Part shown: positions 13,811-19,382 of the stretch, piece by piece
Numbering within the stretch: the first letter of the stretch is position 1
How the letters are laid out: the number at the start of each line of letters is the position of its first letter
Assembly: GCA_028282595.1 (NCBI GenBank)
Contig: JANQHQ010000018.1
Location: 1-19,382, forward strand
DNA from: Chlorobium sp.
GTDB lineage: Bacteria; Bacteroidota; Chlorobiia; Chlorobiales; Chlorobiaceae
Reading direction: 5' to 3'
Length of the DNA: 19,382 nucleotides
Position numbers and translations under genes: made by a program
Notes under the pieces: generated by a model
Told to the model about the DNA's origin: nothing
Database searches by the model: none
The model's input: the letters and a program-made list of their open reading frames with translations, nothing else

Positions 13811-16561
13811 TCAGAGTGTGCGCTTTTTTTCGACGACACGGTAGGCCTCTACGATATCGCCGACTTTTATGTCGCCGTACCCCTTGAGGTTCAAACCGCA
13901 CTCGTAACCTGCATCGACCTCCTTGACGTCGTCCTTGAAACGCTTGAGGGAATCGAGTTCGCCGTCATAGATCTGCACGCCGTCTCGAAGCAGGCGGACC
14001 TTGGAATCCCGGCTTATTTTACCGTCGAGCATGTAGCAGCCCGCGACATTGCCGACTTTCGGAACCTTGAAGACCTGCCGTATTTCAAGGGAGCCGACGC
14101 TTTCCTCATGAAGCTCCGGAGAGAGCATGCCTTCGAGCGCCTGCTCGATATCCTCGATAACATGATAGATCACACTGTAGAAACGGATATCGAGGTCTTC
14201 CTTTTCCGCCAGTTTTTTCGCGTTGACGTTCGGCCGGACCCTGAAACCGATAATGATGGCATCCGAGGCGGCAGCCAGAAGCACGTCGGTTTCGGTAATC
14301 TGTCCGACCCCCTGGTGAATGATCTGGACTTTCACCTCCTCGTTGTGGATCTTCATCAGACCGTCGGCCAGCGCCTGTATCGAACCGTCGGTATCCGCCT
14401 TGATGATGACGCTCAGTTCCTTCATGAGACCTTCCTTGATCTGGCGGGCTATACTGTCGAGCTTTACGCGGGTGCTGCGCCGGAATTCGTGTTCGCGGCG
14501 GATAATCTGACGTTTCTGTGAGATTTCCTTCGCCTCGCGGTCCGAATCGGTTACGGTGAACTCATCTCCCGACTGGGGAAGATCCTCGAAGCCGAGAACC
14601 CTGACGGGCTGTGAAGGGCCTGCCTCCCTGATTCGCCGTCCCCGTTCGTCCATCAGGGCGCGCACGCGCCCCAGGGTGTTTCCGGCGACGAAAGGATCTC
14701 CGACGCTCATGACCCCGCGCTGAACGAGAACGGTGGAAATCACGCCCTTGCCTTTGTCCAGCTCGGCCTCGACGATGATCCCCCTGGCGGGAATCTCCCT
14801 GGAATAGTTCGCCTTGAGCTCGCGTATCTCGGCTTCGGTCAGCACTTTCTCCATGAGCTTGTCCACATCGATCCCCTGCTTGGCGGAAATCTCCTGGCAC
14901 TGGTATTCGCCGCCCCAGTCCTCGACCAGAACACCGGCTTCTGAAAGCTGGGTCTTGATTTTCTCCGGATTGGCCTCCGGTTTATCGATCTTGTTGATCG
15001 CGACCACGATCGGCACTTCGGCCGCCTTGGCGTGATTAATGGCCTCGATGGTCTGCGGCATGACGCTGTCGTCGGCCGCGACGACCAGGATGACTATATC
15101 GGTCACCTGGGCTCCTCTCGCACGCATTGCGGTGAACGCCTCGTGACCGGGAGTATCGAGAAACGTTATTTTCCGGTCTCCCTCGACAGTCACCTCGTAC
15201 GCACCTATATGCTGCGTGATGCCTCCGGACTCGCCGGCGACAACGTTACTGCTGCGTATATAATCGAGCAACGAGGTTTTTCCGTGATCGACATGCCCCA
15301 TGATGGTCACAACCGGAGGACGCGTCATCATGTCCTCGGGATTGTCCTCCAGCTCCTCGACGTCGGTCGCCTCGACCTCCGAAACGAATTCGGCCTCGAA
15401 ACCGAACTCCAGTGCTATCAGCTCGATCGTCTCCCTGTCGAGCCGCTGGTTGATCGTCACGAATTTCCCGAGCTGGAAACAGTGCTGAATGATCTCCTTG
15501 GCGGTCCCCCCCATGAGATCGGCGAGCTCGTGGGCGGTCGCGAATTCCGTCACCCTGACAATGCTCCGCTGCGCTTCCTTGAAGGCGTCCGCGGCCTCCT
15601 GCTCCTTTTCGCGCTCCAGCCTGCGCATCTTCCGGAACTTCTGCCTCGAACTCGAACTTCCCGCGCCCTCTTCCATCCCCGAAATGGTGCTGCGGATGTT
15701 CTGGGCGATAACTTTTTCATCCACCTCGGGCTTTTTCTTCTTGCGGCCTTTTTTCCGCCTGGACAGCCCGGTGTCGCCCCCTGGTCTTGCACCCTCTCCA
15801 TCGGCGCCTTTCTTCAAGCCCTTCTTCTTGCCGTCGGCGTACTCGCTCTCCTCCCTCGACGAAACCTCGAACTCATCCTTGAGCTCGTCGGCCTGTTCCT
15901 TGAAGCGCTTTTTGCGCTTCTTCTTCTTCTTTTCGGCCTCGCTTCCGCGGTCGAGCGTTCCCCCCACGTCGATGGTGCCGACAACCTTCAATCCACCGAT
16001 ATTGCGCGGACTCTCAAACGTGACTCCACTTCCCGCAGCAGGCTCGGGCTCCACTGCACTATCGCTTTCGCCTTCCGCCGACGGCGCAGGTTCGGGAGCG
16101 GATTGCGCTTCCGGCTCGTCCCGCGTTGCGGCTTCCCTCGCGACCTCACCGTTCGCGGCGGGTTCACTCTCGGCCTCCTCTTTCACGGATTCCGTTTCCG
16201 GCGCAGCCTCCGCGCTCACGGCCTCGGGCTTCGGCTTCTGGACAACGCCCCCTTCGGGTCTTCCGCTGATGATCTCTTTCAAATGCTGTTCTTTCTCGTA
16301 TGTCTTCCTGGACTGCTCTTCGAGGCGGGAGAGACGCAACTGTTTCTCCTCGCGAATCTTGCGCGTCTCATCGACGAACCGCTTTTCATCGCTGAAATGA
16401 TCCAGAATCTGATCGCGCATGGGCTCTTTGACCATGGAAGAGGTGGAAGCGACCTTACCGCCCTCTTCCTTGACAAAAAGCAGTACCTCCTGCGGGCTTA
16501 CCTGCAACTCCCTGGCAATATCGCTTATCCTGTATTTCTTCTCCTTTCCCTCAACGGACAT
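13811..16561 (-). CDS. infB: Translation initiation factor IF-2
   Basis: IF-2 is the GTPase that brings initiator tRNA to the ribosome. With the ATG at 16561 it has 916 residues: an IF2_N domain (about 5-55, YRISDIARELQVSPQEVLLF), a long low-complexity linker to about residue 400 that is first rich in Ala/Glu/Pro and then in Lys runs (KKKKKRKKR, RRKKGRKKKK), the G domain with GHVDHGKT (about 421-428), DTPGH (about 469) and NKID (about 523), then domains II-IV ending in the fMet-tRNA-binding part. The start is fixed by AGGAGGT four bases upstream; the frame opens further to 16654 without family similarity. It follows nusA after 186 bp and belongs to the rimP-nusA-infB-rbfA-truB operon. Confidence 0.98.
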   Translation of the reverse strand: MSVEGKEKKYRISDIARELQVSPQEVLLFVKEEGGKVASTSSMVKEPMRDQILDHFSDEKRFVDETRKIREEKQLRLSRLEEQSRKTYEKEQHLKEIISGRPEGGVVQKPKPEAVSAEAAPETESVKEEAESEPAANGEVAREAATRDEPEAQSAPEPAPSAEGESDSAVEPEPAAGSGVTFESPRNIGGLKVVGTIDVGGTLDRGSEAEKKKKKRKKRFKEQADELKDEFEVSSREESEYADGKKKGLKKGADGEGARPGGDTGLSRRKKGRKKKKPEVDEKVIAQNIRSTISGMEEGAGSSSSRQKFRKMRRLEREKEQEAADAFKEAQRSIVRVTEFATAHELADLMGGTAKEIIQHCFQLGKFVTINQRLDRETIELIALEFGFEAEFVSEVEATDVEELEDNPEDMMTRPPVVTIMGHVDHGKTSLLDYIRSSNVVAGESGGITQHIGAYEVTVEGDRKITFLDTPGHEAFTAMRARGAQVTDIVILVVAADDSVMPQTIEAINHAKAAEVPIVVAINKIDKPEANPEKIKTQLSEAGVLVEDWGGEYQCQEISAKQGIDVDKLMEKVLTEAEIRELKANYSREIPARGIIVEAELDKGKGVISTVLVQRGVMSVGDPFVAGNTLGRVRALMDERGRRIREAGPSQPVRVLGFEDLPQSGDEFTVTDSDREAKEISQKRQIIRREHEFRRSTRVKLDSIARQIKEGLMKELSVIIKADTDGSIQALADGLMKIHNEEVKVQIIHQGVGQITETDVLLAAASDAIIIGFRVRPNVNAKKLAEKEDLDIRFYSVIYHVIEDIEQALEGMLSPELHEESVGSLEIRQVFKVPKVGNVAGCYMLDGKISRDSKVRLLRDGVQIYDGELDSLKRFKDDVKEVDAGYECGLNLKGYGDIKVGDIVEAYRVVEKKRTL

Positions 16562-16564
16562 ACA

Positions 16565-16571
16565 ACCTCCT
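16565..16571 (-). promoter_or_regulatory. Strong Shine-Dalgarno fixing the infB start
   Basis: AGGAGGT on the minus strand, with its AGGAGG core four bases from the ATG at 16561. It is one of the clearest ribosome-binding sites in the window and decides against the upstream in-frame start at 16654. Confidence 0.85.
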
Positions 16572-16698
16572 CTGGATTTGTAACTGATTACCCTGTTTGC
16601 CTTGCACCCGTGCGCCGATCGCTTCGAAGTGCGGCACGCCACCCGGACAGTCAACCTTTTTGTGTTTCCTCTGCCTCCATCTTTCCCGCTTTCCTCCG

Positions 16699-16715
16699 GG
16701 CGGCTTCCGGCCGCC
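16699..16715 (-). other. GC hairpin in the nusA-infB gap
   Basis: GGCGGC and GCCGCC form a 6-bp stem with a 5-nt loop (CGGAA on the minus strand), in the 186-bp gap between nusA and infB. It is followed by purine-rich sequence, not a T-run, so it is not an intrinsic terminator. It might slow polymerase or mark mRNA processing. Confidence 0.3.
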
Positions 16716-16747
16716 GGCCCCGGACGGAGCCGGGAACTGCGTCGATA

Positions 16748-18364
16748 TTACGAATCGGCCGGGCGCTCTCCGCCGGCATCCGCTTCCGTTCCTGCATCGT
16801 CCTCCCGAATCTCGTCCCCTTCATCGGTCAACTCCCCGAGATCGGGCTCCCGAATGTCGTCTCCGTCATCGGTCAGTTCCTCGAGATCGGCCTCGTTGAA
16901 CTGATCCTTGACGGTCTTGTAGATATTTTCGGCGATTTTCTTCCAGTAGCGCCGCTCGTCCTCGGTGATTTTCATCTCCCTGGGCTTGCCCGGCGCCCTC
17001 CTCCCCTTGACGAAGAGAATCGAATCGTCACTTTTCGCCTGACCGACAAGAGCGTTTTCGATCTCCTCGATGTCGGCCTTGAGCACCTTCTTCGCTGTAT
17101 CCATCCCTGCATCGAGAAGCTGGTAGATCATATCGTCCCCGAACTCCTCGCGGAATTCGATGATATCGATGTCGTTGGGATCCTCGAGCGACTTGTCGAT
17201 AACATCCCTGTAAACGTCGATTTCATAGCCGGTGAGACGTTCCGCAAGATGGATGTTGTTGCCGTTTTTGCCGATGGCGTACTTGATCTGTTCCGGCTTC
17301 AGCATCACTCTCGCCTTGCGCGTCTTCATGTCGGCATGCACCGTCATGGGGTCGACCTTGGCCGGCTGCAGGGAGCGGGCGATGAAAATCTGTGGTTCGT
17401 CCGTGTAGTAGATAACGTCGATATTCTCGTTGTTGAGTTCCTTGACGATGCTCTGGATGCGCTTTCCCCTGTAACCGACCGTCGCCCCCACCGGATCGAT
17501 TCTCGAGCTTGTCGATTCAACGGCGACTTTCGCCCTTTCGCCGGGAACCCGGGCGATTCCCTTGATGATGATGAGACCGTCGAGAATCTCGGGCACCTCG
17601 CTCTCGAACAGCTTGTAGAGAAAACGATCGTCCACCCTGGAAACGATGACCTTCATTCCGCCGTCCGGCTTCTCCTTCTCGACGATCGACCCGTCCTCCT
17701 GGCGGATCTTTACCTTCTCCCGTTCGATCCGTTTCACATAGAGCTTCATCCGGGGAGTCCGCCTCGGATTGTCCTTCTTCATCATTTCCGATTTCGGCAG
17801 CACGAGCTCGACACGATGATCCTTCGAGGTGTTGTAGGTAAAAATAACTTCGCTCGGCCGGACCTGATACATTTCTCCCGCAACGACCTCGCCGACCTTT
17901 TCGAGGCACTCCTCGTAGACGACCTGGCGCTCGAGATCCCGCACCTTTTTCTGAACGGACTGCTTGATGATCTGTATGGACTTCCTCGAGAGATAGTCGT
18001 CCAGCTTGATAGGGCCCTCTTCATAGTAATCGCCGAGTTCGAGGGAATCGTCGATTTCGCGGATCTCGTCCAGGCTTATCTCGATCGCGGGCAGATCGAC
18101 CTCGCCGACGATTTTTTTGAGGATGTAGACCTCGAAATCCCCCCGTTCCGGATTGATGAATATATTCGCTTCGACTTCGGGGTCATAGTCCTTTCTGAGC
18201 TGCTTCTGTATGATATCCTTGAGAAGATCGGCAATATCCATCTTGACCGCCGCGCTTTCGGCGCGCTTTTCAAAAAAGACCTTCGACTGCTCGATCTCTC
18301 CGAAAGCGCTTGCGATCAGCGCCTTGCGATCCTGCTGCTCTCCCTTTACCTGCTTTCTAGCCAT
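16748..18364 (-). CDS. nusA: Transcription termination/antitermination protein NusA
   Basis: NusA binds RNA polymerase and modulates pausing, termination and antitermination. The 538 residues show the N-terminal polymerase-binding domain (about 15-145), an S1 domain from about 157, KH1 with GYRGKRI (297-303) and KH2 with IGKNGNNI (364-371). The S1 region carries an extra Lys/Glu-rich stretch at about 219-236 before VSRVDDRF that I do not expect in proteobacterial NusA. The C-terminus is a very acidic tail holding a 15-residue tandem duplication (493-507 and 508-522). Start ATG at 18364 is preceded by AAAGAG. It follows rimP by 53 bp. In E. coli NusA represses its own operon; the rimP leader terminator described here offers a possible target. 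Confidence 0.97.
   Translation of the reverse strand: MARKQVKGEQQDRKALIASAFGEIEQSKVFFEKRAESAAVKMDIADLLKDIIQKQLRKDYDPEVEANIFINPERGDFEVYILKKIVGEVDLPAIEISLDEIREIDDSLELGDYYEEGPIKLDDYLSRKSIQIIKQSVQKKVRDLERQVVYEECLEKVGEVVAGEMYQVRPSEVIFTYNTSKDHRVELVLPKSEMMKKDNPRRTPRMKLYVKRIEREKVKIRQEDGSIVEKEKPDGGMKVIVSRVDDRFLYKLFESEVPEILDGLIIIKGIARVPGERAKVAVESTSSRIDPVGATVGYRGKRIQSIVKELNNENIDVIYYTDEPQIFIARSLQPAKVDPMTVHADMKTRKARVMLKPEQIKYAIGKNGNNIHLAERLTGYEIDVYRDVIDKSLEDPNDIDIIEFREEFGDDMIYQLLDAGMDTAKKVLKADIEEIENALVGQAKSDDSILFVKGRRAPGKPREMKITEDERRYWKKIAENIYKTVKDQFNEADLEELTDDGDDIREPDLGELTDEGDEIREDDAGTEADAGGERPADS
16807..16896 (-). repeat. 45-bp tandem duplication in the nusA acidic tail
   Basis: Units 16807-16851 and 16852-16896 encode DLGELTDEGDEIRED and DLEELTDDGDDIREP. 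They share most bases, with several synonymous or Asp/Glu changes, so the duplication is not recent. Confidence 0.85.
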
Positions 18365-18417
18365 CTCTTTGTAATTCCGTTATTTTAAAGAAAATACAGT
18401 CCCTGTCCTTTCCGTTT

Positions 18418-18963
18418 TCAGAACTCGACCTCCACTACGGCTCCGATGATCTTTTCCAGATACAGGGTAACCGGCGTGGCGGACCCCGTCATCTTCCGTT
18501 TTCCCCCCGTCGACGGCTCGATCACGATGAACGGCTTCTTCTCGTTCGCAACCACGGCCTCAATAAGCCGGCCGCACAGCTCCTGCGGCACTCCACTCTC
18601 CCCGGCGTACGTGACCCGAAGCAGACGGCCTCTGTGCCGCAGGTACTGCCGGGGAATGCGTATCTCGCCTCCGATTCCGGGGGAAGAGACGAGCAGCTCG
18701 TAATCCTCGCCGGCGAGACACTTCATTCCGGAGTCGGATTCGAGTTCCTCGATAAGCCTGCGATTGACAGCAACACACTGGCTGATAGCGATACCGGCGT
18801 CGGTATCGGCGAAAACCTCGATTCTGGTCCGTTTGCCCGAACCTTTCATGACGACATCGACCAGATAGGGCTCGGGCTCGCCGCAAGAGCACCGCTCTTC
18901 GGCGTACGCCCGGAAAACATCCTGAATGAACAAGAGCAAGCCGCTTCGAGTATCCACCGCCAT
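18418..18963 (-). CDS. rimP: Ribosome maturation factor RimP
   Basis: RimP is needed for maturation of the 30S subunit. The 181-residue protein has the two-domain layout of the family: an N-terminal alpha/beta domain ending in the signature YELLVSSPGI (88-97), followed by RIPRQYLRHRGRLLRVTY and a C-terminal small beta barrel. An N-terminal CSCG and acidic stretch (25-31) is somewhat unusual. The ATG at 18963 is supported by GGAGGT (18972-18977) at a good distance of eight bases. It is the first gene of the rimP-nusA-infB-rbfA-truB operon and is preceded by a leader with an intrinsic-terminator hairpin. Confidence 0.95.
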   Translation of the reverse strand: MAVDTRSGLLLFIQDVFRAYAEERCSCGEPEPYLVDVVMKGSGKRTRIEVFADTDAGIAISQCVAVNRRLIEELESDSGMKCLAGEDYELLVSSPGIGGEIRIPRQYLRHRGRLLRVTYAGESGVPQELCGRLIEAVVANEKKPFIVIEPSTGGKRKMTGSATPVTLYLEKIIGAVVEVEF

Positions 18964-18984
18964 TTTACTTTACCTCCGGAAAAC

Positions 18985-19009
18985 AAAAAAAGTGGGCTGC
19001 ACCCACTTT
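18985..19009 (-). terminator. Intrinsic terminator/attenuator hairpin in rimP leader
   Basis: On the minus strand AAAGTGGG and CCCACTTT form a perfect 8-bp stem around TGCAG, and the T-run totals seven (three of them in the stem). It ends about eight bases before the GGAGGT of rimP. A hairpin with this shape would terminate transcription just before rimP unless overridden, so it is either an attenuator of the operon or the terminator of something upstream. I see no gene immediately upstream, which favours attenuation. Confidence 0.7.
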
Positions 19010-19023
19010 CAGACAAAACACAT
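19009..19023 (-). promoter_or_regulatory. Possible four-codon leader peptide (MCFV)
   Basis: On the minus strand AGGGG is followed seven bases later by ATG TGT TTT GTC TGA. The TGA ends at the foot of the terminator stem, sharing one base with it. Such a tiny frame can occur by chance, so the call rests only on the well-placed ribosome-binding site and the abutting hairpin. Confidence 0.2.
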
Positions 19024-19058
19024 CCGAATTCCCCTTCTCCGCCCTTCAGATGATGTGC

Positions 19059-19086
19059 AATTTACAAAAAACAGCTCAATGTTCAA
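19059..19086 (-). promoter_or_regulatory. Candidate sigma-70-like promoter for rimP operon
   Basis: On the minus strand TTGAAC (19086-19081) and TAAATT (19064-19059) are separated by 16 bases; each matches the consensus at four of six positions. Transcription would start near 19052, giving a leader of about 90 nt that includes the terminator hairpin. Confidence 0.3.
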
Positions 19087-19117
19087 ACAAACGCTCCCGT
19101 CGTGGAAAAACACGTAC

Positions 19118-19270
19118 ACCTAAATTGAGCGATTGTCGAGCATTTGTTAGAAACACTCAGTTCAGGAGTTATTAAGCTGCGCACATCACCGGTTACCGTA
19201 TGAAATACAATCGACCCCGATTTCCGATTGTCCCTTGTTTCAGGGTTCGCCGTCGGCGTCGGAATCGGAA
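19118..19270 (+). repeat. Long dispersed repeat, copy B (inverted; module copy 4)
   Basis: Plus-strand counterpart of 12451-12610, in inverted orientation, upstream of the candidate rimP promoter. The module part is at 19211-19270. The hairpin arms here are CCTAAATTGAGCG and CACTCAGTTCAGG, which pair less well than in copy A (two mismatches), although one G-U pair of copy A is replaced by G-C. Confidence 0.85.
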
Positions 19271-19286
19271 AGCGCTGTCGCGCAGT

Positions 19287-19382
19287 GACGACGTCCGGCG
19301 TTGCCGGACTTGGTGACGACGCTTCGGCTTCGCCTTGCTTAGAGACGACGCCCGAGCTTCGCCGGGCTTAGTGACAAGCGTG
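19287..19382. repeat. 28-29 bp tandem array with internal hairpins, cut by window end
   Basis: GACGACG recurs at 19287, 19315 and 19344, and a fourth, altered start (GACAAGCG) at 19373, so the periods are 28, 29 and 29. Unit 1 contains GTCCGG-CGTTG-CCGGAC and unit 3 contains GCCCG with CGGGC, while unit 2 has a different CTTCGG-rich centre. Units share ends and the TTAG or TTGG before the next unit. The array continues beyond the window. Confidence 0.7.

Larger units (their letters stand above)
18964..19382. other. rimP leader plus repeat-filled right end
   Basis: No protein gene is supported in these 419 bp. From left to right it contains the rimP Shine-Dalgarno, a terminator-like hairpin, a four-codon open frame, a candidate promoter, then the inverted copy of the long repeat (19118-19270) and a 28-29 bp tandem array that runs off the window. 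Confidence 0.7.

Noticed and set aside
16562..16654. Upstream extension of infB
   Set aside because: The strong Shine-Dalgarno at 16565-16571 and the normal IF2_N start support ATG at 16561.
15032..18388. Very long plus-strand open frame opposite infB and nusA
   Set aside because: It is antisense to two well-identified genes. Long antisense frames are common in GC-rich genes with biased third positions.
19287..19382. CRISPR array
   Set aside because: The period is 28-29 bp with no unique spacers of similar size between identical repeats, and no cas gene is present. It is a simple tandem array.

Overview
The window looks like chromosomal DNA of a green sulfur bacterium (Chlorobiota, Chlorobiaceae-like). 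This is inferred from the protein families, the moderately high GC by eye, weak Shine-Dalgarno usage, an omega subunit of the Bacteroidota/Chlorobiota type, and intergenic spacers packed with short tandem and palindromic repeats. No rRNA, tRNA, insertion sequence, phage gene or CRISPR array is visible. The gene content is largely housekeeping; the unusual material is in the spacers.

Layout. Positions 1-311 are a repeat-rich spacer downstream of a minus-strand MacB/LolC-type ABC permease (312-1580). A divergent promoter region separates it from a plus-strand series (1742-7575): fni (type 2 IPP isomerase), a polyprenyl diphosphate synthase, dprA, an OmpH/Skp chaperone, an LptC-like lipoprotein, panD, and a short GlmU-like uridylyltransferase lacking the acetyltransferase half. 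These serve isoprenoid precursors, DNA uptake/recombination, outer-membrane biogenesis, CoA precursor and UDP-GlcNAc supply. All remaining genes are on the minus strand. Read in transcription order from the right they are rimP-nusA-infB-rbfA-truB (ribosome maturation, transcription and translation), a 454-bp repeat-filled spacer, ribF, rpsO, yicC, gmk, rpoZ, a VOC-fold protein, a four-helix membrane protein and a Cys-rich coiled-coil protein. The last one meets glmU tail to tail.

Most interesting points. (1) The truB-ribF spacer, read on the minus strand, can fold into a roughly 123-nt multibranched RNA. Several of its stems close only with G-U pairs in that strand. (2) A repeat of about 155 bp occurs in this spacer and, inverted, upstream of rimP, so two inverted copies bracket the whole rimP-truB operon. 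(3) A 21-bp exact direct repeat duplicates one arm of a hairpin and places it against the ribF start codon, suggesting alternative pairing. (4) rimP has a leader with a candidate promoter, a very short open frame and a strong intrinsic-terminator hairpin just before the Shine-Dalgarno. (5) A 28-29 bp tandem array with internal hairpins runs off the right end. All structures were found by eye; no folding or database search was run.
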